A stretch of 6,202 nt of DNA, from assembly GCA_955651735.1 (NCBI GenBank), contig CATPAM010000048.1:1-6202 (forward strand), written 5' to 3'. Both the position numbers and the translations under genes were made by a program. Positions within the stretch are counted from its first letter, which is position 1, and each line of letters opens with the position of its first letter. Under the pieces are notes generated by a model. It was not told where the DNA came from. It searched no databases and saw only the letters and a list, made by a program, of their open reading frames with translations. This DNA is from Candidatus Acidiferrales bacterium. GTDB taxonomy: Bacteria; Acidobacteriota; Terriglobia; Acidiferrales; UBA7541. Positions 1 to 4,891 of this stretch are shown piece by piece.

Positions 1-1
1 C

Positions 2-1399
2 ATCGACAAAGCCAAGCCGGAAGTAGTGATCCAGGTTCAGGTAGTGGAAGCGCGCGTGGATAAAGCGCGAAACCTGGGTATCGCGCCGGGTCAGACCGCC
101 GGCATCGCTGTGGTGCCGCCGGGAACGACCACGACAACTAACAGTAGCGGAAGCGGGACGACTACCAACAACGCGGTGCTCACGCTCAAGAACCTCGCCC
201 ACCTGAATGGGTCGGATTACGCTGTAACGCTGCCGAGCTTTACCGTCAATGCCCTGCTGAACGACTCCACGACAAGGATTATCCAGAATCCGGAAGTGCG
301 CTCGTTAGACGGGCAGCAGGCCAAGCTGCGCATCGGGGACCGCGTGCCGATCGCAACGGGCAGCTTTCAGGCTGGGGTAGGAGTTGGCGGGACAGCAGGC
401 ACGGGCTTTGTGAATCCTCTGGTGAATACGCAATTCCAGTATCAAGATGTGGGCGTAAACCTAGATATCACGCCACGCATCCACCCGAACCACGATGTGA
501 GCTTGAAATTGAGCGTCGAAGTGTCGTCGGTGACCGGGCAGCAGCTGATCGGTGGAATTACGCAGCCGATCATCAGCCAGCGAAAACTGGACCAAGAAAT
601 AAGGCTGAAAGATGGCGAAGCCAACGTGCTGGGCGGTTTAATCACACGAAGCGATACGAAAAGCATCAATGGATGGCCGGGGCTGGCGCACCTACCGCTG
701 CTGCGCTATTTCTTCTCTGAGGACATGCACAGCAGCGAAGATGACGAAATTTTGATCATTCTGACGCCACACATTGTCCGCCTTCCGGAATGGACGCGCG
801 CCAATTTGCGGCCGCTGTATACGGGCTCGGAATCGGAAGTGAAGGTGCGGCGCGAGGCGGAGGTCCGCGCGCCAAATACATCCACGCAACAGGCTGCTGC
901 AAATTCGGCGCAGCAGGTTCCGGCCGCAGCGGCGATTCCTCCGGCGCAGGCAGCAGCTCCAACTGCGTCGGGCAGTACAAATGCAGCGCAAATCCGATTT
1001 GAGCCGCGCAGCCTGTCTGTGAAGGTGGGACAAAAGCAAACCGTGGGGATCGTGGTCGAGAACGTGAACGATCTGTTCTCCATTCCGTTCCTGCTGCAGT
1101 ACAACCCGGCGGTGATCAGCATGGAAGAAGTGCAGCACGGAGGATTTTTGTCCGGCGGAACGCAGGAGATCGCCATCGTGCAACGCGTGGACAAGGAACG
1201 CGGACAGGCGATTGTTTCCGCGACACGGCAGCCGAACACGGCGGGAGTTAGCGGTACGGGCACGATCATAGGGATTGTCGTGAAAGCGATCGCGCCGGGC
1301 AGTTCGAACCTGTCCATTGTGCAAGTGAACGCCAAGGACTCGCAGCAAAAGCCGATTCCGCTGGTAACCGGCGAAGCTACGCTGCAAGTGCAGCCGTAG
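2..1399 (+). CDS. Type II/IV secretion secretin (GspD/PilQ-like), C-terminal part, with a C-terminal cohesin-like domain; 5' end cut by window edge
   Basis: The reading frame is open from base 2, so the gene starts upstream; the internal GTG at 26 is not a credible start because conserved secretin sequence (IDKAKPEVV) precedes it. 465 residues are visible. Residues about 9-265 are the secretin core: VQVQVVEAR, then TLPSFTVNALL, the NPEVRSLDGQ.A..RIGDRVPI motif, VGVNLDITPRI, and the closing LGGLI...G.P.L..LPLL.Y.F and ILIILTPHIV strands. Such proteins form the multimeric outer-membrane channel of type II secretion or type IV pili. A Thr/Ser/Gly-rich insert lies at residues about 40-58, and an Ala/Gln/Pro linker at about 290-328. 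Residues about 331-465 resemble a cohesin fold: an LSVKVGQ..TV start, L..IPF.LQYNPAVI, and GVSGTGTI..I..KA. Two pseudopilin genes follow at short spacing, which supports a secretion role. GspD and PilQ cannot be told apart because the N-terminal domains are missing. Confidence 0.93.
   Translation: MDKAKPEVVIQVQVVEARVDKARNLGIAPGQTAGIAVVPPGTTTTTNSSGSGTTTNNAVLTLKNLAHLNGSDYAVTLPSFTVNALLNDSTTRIIQNPEVRSLDGQQAKLRIGDRVPIATGSFQAGVGVGGTAGTGFVNPLVNTQFQYQDVGVNLDITPRIHPNHDVSLKLSVEVSSVTGQQLIGGITQPIISQRKLDQEIRLKDGEANVLGGLITRSDTKSINGWPGLAHLPLLRYFFSEDMHSSEDDEILIILTPHIVRLPEWTRANLRPLYTGSESEVKVRREAEVRAPNTSTQQAAANSAQQVPAAAAIPPAQAAAPTASGSTNAAQIRFEPRSLSVKVGQKQTVGIVVENVNDLFSIPFLLQYNPAVISMEEVQHGGFLSGGTQEIAIVQRVDKERGQAIVSATRQPNTAGVSGTGTIIGIVVKAIAPGSSNLSIVQVNAKDSQQKPIPLVTGEATLQVQP
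992..1399 (+). other. Cohesin-like domain at the secretin C-terminus
   Basis: This is a domain, not a separate gene. About 135 residues follow the low-complexity linker. The order of motifs fits the cohesin family (beta sandwich): an opening strand with VKVGQ, VVENVNDLFSIPFLLQYNP, a G-rich middle (GGFLSGG), then VSATRQPN, GVSGTGTIIGIVVKA and a last strand ATLQVQP. Cohesins bind dockerin modules in cellulosomes, but many non-cellulosomal cohesin-like domains exist with unknown ligands. No dockerin is visible in this window. Function here is unknown. Confidence 0.8.
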
Positions 1400-1417
1400 T
1401 CCGCGAGAGTTTGTAAC

Positions 1418-1912
1418 ATGAGCAGAATTCCTACGTATCGCGGGCAAAGTCGTTCCGAGCAGGGCATGACGCTGCTGGAATTGATCCTGGCTTGTGCCAT
1501 CCTGATGATTCTGTCTTCGGCGGCGCTGCCGATTGCGCGCTACAGCATCGTGCACAAGAAGGAGGAGTTGCTGCGCTACGATTTGCGGCAGATACGCGAC
1601 GCGATTGATCGCTACAAGGATTTGGCGGACTCCAACAAGATTCGCGTGGAGGTGGGCAGCGAGGGCTACCCGCCGGACCTGGAAACGCTGGTGAAAGGCG
1701 TGAAGCTGGGCGCGGGCGATGACAAGAAAATTCGATTTTTGCGGCGTGTTCCCGTCGATCCGATGACCGGGCAAGCTGATTGGGGCTTGCGCGCCGTTCA
1801 GGATGATGCCGACTCGACGAGTTGGGGAGGCAAGAACGTGTTCGATGTGTATTCGAAATCGCAGGCCACGGCCAGCGATGGCACGCGCTATTCGGACTCA
1901 CGATACTGGTAA
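1418..1912 (+). CDS. Type II secretion pseudopilin, GspG-like (first of two)
   Basis: 164 residues, a normal size for a GspG-type major pseudopilin. The class III prepilin signal is clear: a 16-residue basic leader ends in Gly16, cleavage falls before Met17, and Glu21 is at mature position +5, followed by the hydrophobic N-terminal helix (LLELILACAILMILSSAALP). Further on are a helical stretch (RYDLRQIRDAIDRYKD), a VPVDPMTG motif at 112-118 and a tail DVYS...DGTRY...W at 143-164. It would be processed by a prepilin peptidase and assembled into the periplasmic pseudopilus. ATG at 1418 is preceded by a modest purine-rich site (GAGAG, 1405-1409), 18 nt after the secretin stop, so the two genes are probably cotranscribed. 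A Cys sits inside the helix (residue 26). It might instead be a minor pilin of a type IV pilus; the tail favours the secretion type. Confidence 0.88.
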   Translation: MSRIPTYRGQSRSEQGMTLLELILACAILMILSSAALPIARYSIVHKKEELLRYDLRQIRDAIDRYKDLADSNKIRVEVGSEGYPPDLETLVKGVKLGAGDDKKIRFLRRVPVDPMTGQADWGLRAVQDDADSTSWGGKNVFDVYSKSQATASDGTRYSDSRYW

Positions 1913-1926
1913 AACAATATCCCGGC

Positions 1927-2391
1927 ATGGCTGAACATCTCACAAGTAATTTCCCGCGGCTGAGGTTTCAGCGGTGCGATTTGACGTTGAGGCGCGCGCT
2001 TGCTGAGCGCGGCTTCACGCTGATCGAGCTGATGATTGTGGTGTCGATCATTATGATCTTGATCGGCATTGCGGCGGGAATGTATCAGCGCTCGGTGCAA
2101 CGCGCGAAAGAAGCAACGCTGCGGAGCGATTTGTCCGTGATGCGGCAGGCGATTGAACACTACACCCTGGATAAGGAAGCCGCGCCGCAGGCCCTGGAAG
2201 ATCTGGTGAACCCGCAATCGCAGTACCTGCGCGAGATACCCACCGACCCGATGACGAATGCCAAGAACTGGCGCGTGGAATTTGGGGACACCGTGATGAG
2301 CCCCGATCAGTCGGCTACGGGAATCGTGGACGTGCATTCCAATTCCGACAAAGTGTCGGCCTTTGATGGGACCCCGTACAACACCTGGTAA
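1927..2391 (+). CDS. Type II secretion pseudopilin, GspG-like (second of two)
   Basis: 154 residues from the ATG at 1927, 14 nt after the previous stop. A longer reading from TTG 1822 would run back through the preceding pseudopilin gene and is not favoured. No good ribosome site precedes 1927, so coupling to the upstream gene, or a start at TTG 1981, remains possible. The prepilin signal is textbook: RG|FTLIELMIVVSIIMILIGIAA with cleavage after Gly29 and Glu34 at +5. Then follow a helix (LRSDLSVMRQAIEHYT), EIPTDPMT at 103-110 and the tail VDVHSNS...DGTPYNTW. The leader is unusually long (29 residues) and contains a Cys. It is a divergent paralogue of the preceding gene, with the same domain order and tail signature, so the pair probably arose by tandem duplication. 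Predicted role: subunit of the periplasmic pseudopilus that works with the secretin encoded upstream. Confidence 0.88.
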   Translation: MAEHLTSNFPRLRFQRCDLTLRRALAERGFTLIELMIVVSIIMILIGIAAGMYQRSVQRAKEATLRSDLSVMRQAIEHYTLDKEAAPQALEDLVNPQSQYLREIPTDPMTNAKNWRVEFGDTVMSPDQSATGIVDVHSNSDKVSAFDGTPYNTW

Positions 2392-2397
2392 CGTTCC

Positions 2398-2428
2398 GCC
2401 CGCCCTGTAAGAGCGTGCTTGGGCGGGC
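2398..2428 (+). terminator. GC-rich hairpin just after the pseudopilin gene, possible transcript end
   Basis: GCCCGCCC (2398-2405) is perfectly complementary to GGGCGGGC (2421-2428). The 15-nt loop can add an inner AAG/CTT pairing. It begins 6 nt after the pseudopilin stop codon, the usual place for a terminator or a 3'-end protecting hairpin. No T-run follows on either strand, so it is not a classical intrinsic terminator. Confidence 0.4.
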
Positions 2429-2691
2429 ATAGTTCTGGTACCAGATCTTCCGGTGGGACCGCGGCGCAAAGTGAGCAATGTTGTGCCGGCTAAATCTGCA
2501 GGTTAACCATACCCCGGAGCCTTCGAGCCCAATGCTGCTCGGCACGGAGCTGCTCGGGTTAGTAGGAACTTTGAGGCGCAAGATCGCTTCCTAAAGATAG
2601 CCCCCAATACAGGCGGCTTCGATCTGGCCTGTAGCACTCCGGATTGTGTTGCCGTCAACACGTTCAGCCTAAACTCCAGAAGCCCTTCAAG

Positions 2692-2730
2692 AGATAAAAA
2701 TTGGTTGCAGTCAGATTTGAACGGACAACC
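2692..2730 (-). terminator. Probable intrinsic terminator of the cytochrome oxidase operon
   Basis: On the - strand, six bases after the stop codon at 2736, GGTTGTCCG (2730-2722) can pair with CTGAC (2714-2710) and AACC (2706-2703), leaving a TGC bulge and one mismatch. The 7-nt loop is TTCAAAT. AATTTTTATC (2701-2692) follows directly, giving the T-run expected of a Rho-independent site. The stem is imperfect and AT-containing, so strength is uncertain. The same bases resemble a tRNA 3' half. Confidence 0.45.
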
Positions 2731-2747
2731 TTCGGTTAAATGCCCAA
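2702..2747 (-). other. tRNA 3'-half-like sequence (anticodon arm, T arm, CCA-like end)
   Basis: Read on the - strand: TTGGG / loop CATTTAA / CCGAA (4 of 5 pairs), a 4-nt variable region GGTT, GTCCG / loop TTCAAAT / CTGAC (4 of 5 pairs), then TGCAACCA. Spacing is that of a tRNA from position 27 to the 3' CCA. The loop lacks the invariant T33 (it has A), and no 5' acceptor strand GGTTGCA or proper D arm lies upstream, so it cannot be a working tRNA. It overlaps the last codons of the small CxxC gene. It may be a decayed tRNA, an attachment-site remnant, or chance similarity of a terminator. Confidence 0.3.
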
Positions 2748-2987
2748 CACGGTGGCTCGAGCTTGCTCCAGGTCCCGTTTCTTTCCGTACCGAAGTGCCA
2801 CCCACACGCCCAGTGTCATGAAACCGAGCGGGGGGAGCAAAAGAACAACCACGCCTTTGCTGATGGCTCTTTGCCCATCCTTGGAAGTCGCCTTGGCTGT
2901 GCTGTAACACATGGAGCAAGCCTGGCTGAAAGCCGGCGTGGCCCCTAGGAAAAGGAAGGCGGCAAGGACGGCGGCGCGTACCTTCAT
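2736..2987 (-). CDS. Small exported/membrane-anchored CxxC protein of unknown function at the end of the oxidase operon
   Basis: 83 residues from the ATG at 2987. This start is chosen because it overlaps the subunit IV stop as ATGA, has GGGAG four bases upstream (2996-2992), and puts a signal peptide at the N-terminus (MKVRAAVLAAFLFLGATPAFSQA). Cleavage is likely after Ala23, exposing Cys24 as the first mature residue; the lipobox is poor (SQAC), so a lipoprotein is possible but not convincing. CSMC at 24-27 is followed by Tyr, not His, so it is not a c-haem site. A short polar stretch, one membrane helix (about 44-65, GVVVLLLPPLGFMTLGVWVAL) and a basic tail follow. The CxMC motif would face the periplasm. 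A copper or thiol role in oxidase assembly is an inference from operon position and the motif; I cannot name a characterised family. The last codons overlap the tRNA-like sequence. Confidence 0.75.
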   Translation of the reverse strand: MKVRAAVLAAFLFLGATPAFSQACSMCYSTAKATSKDGQRAISKGVVVLLLPPLGFMTLGVWVALRYGKKRDLEQARATVLGI

Positions 2988-3319
2988 TTCACTCCCAGCG
3001 AAATGATACGGAAAGCGTCGGGGAAAAAGATCATCATCAAAGCCAGGCAGGCGACCAGGGAGCACATGGTTAACCACTTCATGCGCGAGATTTCATACTT
3101 CATGTGCATGAAGTAGCCGATGATGAGAGCGGCCTTTATAAGCGACAAGCCCATCAAAATGGTCAGCATCCGCACGGGCTGCAAATTTTGATACGTCAAA
3201 TAGACTTCGATGGCGGTCATTACCAACAGCGCGGCCCATACCAAGAAGAACTGAGACTTTCCGTGATGGCGGTGCTGTTCCGCAACCCGCTCGGCAATGG
3301 CCTGCTGAAACGCTTCCAT
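2984..3319 (-). CDS. ctaF: Cytochrome c oxidase subunit IV (prokaryotic type)
   Basis: 111 residues from the ATG at 3319, chosen because AGGAG (3332-3328) stands 8 nt upstream, whereas the in-frame extension to 3382 would run back into the subunit III gene. A hydrophilic N-terminus with a His-rich patch (QHRHHGKSQ) is followed by three membrane helices at about 24-44, 50-73 and 83-101. The second ends in GYFMHMKYE, the signature of the small prokaryotic subunit IV, a non-catalytic membrane subunit of aa3/caa3 oxidases. The ribosome site overlaps the stop codon of the preceding subunit III gene (gap 11 nt), and its own stop overlaps the next start. This points to a tightly coupled operon. Length and topology are normal for the family. 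Confidence 0.88.
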   Translation of the reverse strand: MEAFQQAIAERVAEQHRHHGKSQFFLVWAALLVMTAIEVYLTYQNLQPVRMLTILMGLSLIKAALIIGYFMHMKYEISRMKWLTMCSLVACLALMMIFFPDAFRIISLGVK

Positions 3320-3327
3320 GTCTTCAA

Positions 3328-3332
3328 CTCCT
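3328..3332 (-). promoter_or_regulatory. Ribosome binding site of the subunit IV gene
   Basis: AGGAG on the - strand, 8 nt before the ATG at 3319 and overlapping the TAG stop of the upstream subunit III gene. It decides the start in favour of 3319 and suggests coupled translation. Confidence 0.75.
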
Positions 3333-4128
3333 AGAGAATCTTGGCGGACATCAAATACACCAACGGGAAAATGAACATCCACACCAGGTCCACAAAATGC
3401 CAGTACAATCCGGCAACTTCAACATCCGACGAGTCGTAGACCTTCGGCTTCAACCACAGGACGATGGAACAAACTATGGCCGCCAGCAGCAAAACGTGCG
3501 CTGCATGGTGGAACGGGCTGTACGAGGGCGTTCCCAACCACGCGGCCAGCCACAAGACCAGCAAAATGGGAATGAACTTGCGCCGCAGCGCGACCACGCC
3601 GAGATAAACGACCCCCAAGGTGACGTGGAGCATGTGCATGCCGGTGAGACCGAAGAATGTTGCGGGGAATTGCGGAACGGTCTTGGCCACATTCGCAAAC
3701 TCACCCGTAGTTTCGCTTCCCGGCATCTGGGGAAACACGGGGAGGGTCAGACCCTCGGCGATCAGCTTGCTCCACTCCCTGCCGTGCAGGATTACGAAAC
3801 CCAGGCCGCACGCCATAGTGGCCAGCAGCCACAGCTGCTGGGCTTTCGCGTCGCCCTGTACCGCCGCGCGCACCGCCAGCACCATGGTCAACGAACTCGT
3901 CAGCAAGAACGCCGTCATTATGGTGGCGTTCACTATACTCTCGGAATGGAACGGCGTCGGCCAGTTTGGCGTGGAGATCCGCCCGTAGCTGTACGCGTAC
4001 AGTAAAGCCCCAAACGTCAGCGAGTCAGAAAGCAGGAACAGCCACATCCCAATTTTCTTGGAGTAGGTTCCAAACAGTGACGGCTCGTAAAGTGCCGGAA
4101 TTTCGTGCGGCAGGGTCGCGTCAGCCAT
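3331..4128 (-). CDS. ctaE: Cytochrome c oxidase subunit III, second copy, with two extra membrane helices
   Basis: 265 residues from the ATG at 4128, which has AAGGAGG 11 nt upstream; the longer reading from 4167 would start inside the previous gene region and has no such site. Subunit III motifs are clear: KIGMWLFLLSDSLTFGALL, GLGFVILHGREW, FGLTGMHMLHVTLGVVYL and the C-terminal GLYWHFVDLVWMFIFPLVYL. About seven helices are visible (25-47, 67-90, 98-115, 156-182, 184-199, 207-227, 241-261). The usual five-helix bacterial form passes almost directly from the GMH..HV..G helix to the E..GLYWHFVD helix; here about 48 residues (183-230) with two hydrophobic segments and an HHAAH motif intervene. 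Subunit III is non-catalytic and stabilises subunit I. Being the second of two adjacent subunit III genes, it probably occupies the same complex or an alternative form of it. Family identity is firm; the paralogue's specific role is unknown. Confidence 0.9.
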   Translation of the reverse strand: MADATLPHEIPALYEPSLFGTYSKKIGMWLFLLSDSLTFGALLYAYSYGRISTPNWPTPFHSESIVNATIMTAFLLTSSLTMVLAVRAAVQGDAKAQQLWLLATMACGLGFVILHGREWSKLIAEGLTLPVFPQMPGSETTGEFANVAKTVPQFPATFFGLTGMHMLHVTLGVVYLGVVALRRKFIPILLVLWLAAWLGTPSYSPFHHAAHVLLLAAIVCSIVLWLKPKVYDSSDVEVAGLYWHFVDLVWMFIFPLVYLMSAKIL

Positions 4129-4139
4129 GGGCCTGGTCT

Positions 4140-4146
4140 CCTCCTT
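4140..4146 (-). promoter_or_regulatory. Strong ribosome binding site of the second subunit III gene
   Basis: AAGGAGG on the - strand, 11 nt before the ATG at 4128, within the 28-nt gap after the first subunit III stop. It is the best ribosome site in the operon and fixes the start at 4128 rather than at upstream in-frame codons. Confidence 0.75.
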
Positions 4147-4156
4147 CCTGTGACGT

Positions 4157-4885
4157 CTAGTGCACAAACTCCAGCAAGCACAAAATGTAAACCCACAACA
4201 CGGCCATGAAATGCCAATACCAGCCGGTTACATCCACCAGAATCGTTTGTGAATCGGCGGACCGGCGCAGGAGAGAAGCGAAGCCCGCGCTCAGCAGCGC
4301 CACCACACCGCCGAAAAGATGGACACCGTGCATGCCGGTCAATAAATACACAAAGGAGCTGCTGGGGCTGCTGGCCACGTAGAAACCGTTGGCTGCCAGT
4401 TCACGCCAGGCCATCCATTGGCCAGCCAGAAAGCTGAGGCCAAGCACCACCGTCAATGCCAGCCAGGACATTTCGCCCTTGGCATCTACGCTTACGCCTG
4501 GGATGGATGAGAACTGTACACACGCCTTGCGAGCCGCTTGGCGTCGCGCCAGTTCCATGGTGACGCTGCTGATCAGCAACACCACGGTGTTGAGGAGCAA
4601 CAACCTAGGCAAGGGCACAGGAAACCAATCGTGAAGGAGCGCGTTGGTGCGCGGGTCGAGCGTGGGCAGGCCCTGGCGCACGATGTAGGCGCTAGTAAAC
4701 GAAATGAAGATCATGGCGATTCCGCTCAAGCCCACGACTAGCCCGAGCCGGGCCCGCCGCAGCCGCGTGTCGAAGAAGGGCGAACCGAAATCGTCACCGC
4801 GGTCGTGGAGCGGCGGCAGAACGCCGTTTCCTCCCGTGCTGGTTCTGGGATCGTCGATCGAAACGGTCGGGGTGTAACTGGCCAT
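4157..4885 (-). CDS. ctaE: Cytochrome c oxidase subunit III, first copy (five-helix form)
   Basis: 242 residues from the ATG at 4885, only 6 nt after the subunit I stop; no clear ribosome site is seen, so translation may be coupled. A hydrophilic N-terminal tail of about 45 residues is followed by five helices (about 47-69, 94-112, 139-160, 176-203, 217-240). Subunit III motifs include GLSFLAGQWMAWRELAANG, YLLTGMHGVHLFGGVVAL and the closing TGWYWHFMAVLWVYIL. It is divergent: the third helix reads QWMAW where bacterial subunit III often has Q..EW, and the closing YWHF lacks the following VD...F.FP pattern that the second copy keeps. It is therefore unlikely to be a recent duplicate of the second copy. 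Predicted role: accessory membrane subunit of the haem-copper oxidase encoded by the flanking genes. Related oxidase-like subunit III proteins of nitric-oxide reductase clusters are an alternative, but the operon context argues against this. Confidence 0.87.
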   Translation of the reverse strand: MASYTPTVSIDDPRTSTGGNGVLPPLHDRGDDFGSPFFDTRLRRARLGLVVGLSGIAMIFISFTSAYIVRQGLPTLDPRTNALLHDWFPVPLPRLLLLNTVVLLISSVTMELARRQAARKACVQFSSIPGVSVDAKGEMSWLALTVVLGLSFLAGQWMAWRELAANGFYVASSPSSSFVYLLTGMHGVHLFGGVVALLSAGFASLLRRSADSQTILVDVTGWYWHFMAVLWVYILCLLEFVH

Positions 4886-4891
4886 AAGAGT

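Larger units (their letters stand above)
2392..2735. other. Non-coding gap between convergent operons, with several inverted repeats
   Basis: No convincing gene is seen in these 344 bases. They hold inverted repeats: 2398-2405 with 2421-2428 (8 bp, GC-only), 2462-2469 with 2481-2488 (8 bp with one G-U), 2609-2614 with 2627-2632 (6 bp) and 2646-2651 with 2656-2661 (6 bp, 4-nt loop). There is also a 9-bp direct repeat GCTGCTCGG at 2534-2542 and 2549-2557. The right end holds a probable terminator for the - strand operon. No promoter-like pair was identified. Confidence 0.6.

Noticed and set aside
692..1774. Long (360-codon) open frame on the - strand
   Set aside because: It is antisense to the secretin and first pseudopilin, rich in Arg, His and Leu with no recognisable motif; the + strand proteins there are conserved families.
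1822..1926. TTG-initiated N-terminal extension of the second pseudopilin
   Set aside because: It would overlap most of the tail of the first pseudopilin and push the prepilin signal to residue 64, which prepilin peptidase substrates do not show.
2532..2594. 20-codon frame MLLGTELLGLVGTLRRKIAS on the + strand in the gap
   Set aside because: The amphipathic look is tempting, but the only GGAG lies about 13 nt upstream, it contains the 9-bp direct repeat, and frames of this length arise often by chance.
2646..2661. Small hairpin GTGTTG/CAACAC as the oxidase operon terminator
   Set aside because: It lacks a T-run on the - strand and lies about 75 bases past the stop; the hairpin with T-run at 2692-2730 is a better candidate.
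2702..2790. Intact tRNA gene on the - strand
   Set aside because: No 5' acceptor strand complementary to TGCAACC and no proper D arm exist upstream, T33 is missing, and the region codes for the end of the small CxxC protein.
2503..2919. 138-codon frame on the - strand across the gap and the small CxxC gene
   Set aside because: It overlaps the better supported CxxC gene in another frame, has no motif or start signal, and mixed composition typical of chance.
3320..3382. Longer N-terminus for subunit IV from 3382
   Set aside because: It overlaps the end of the subunit III gene, and the AGGAG site points to the ATG at 3319.
3397..4005. 202-codon open frame on the + strand
   Set aside because: It lies antisense to the second subunit III gene; its Gln/Arg/His-rich translation has no domain, while the - strand frame has clear subunit III motifs.
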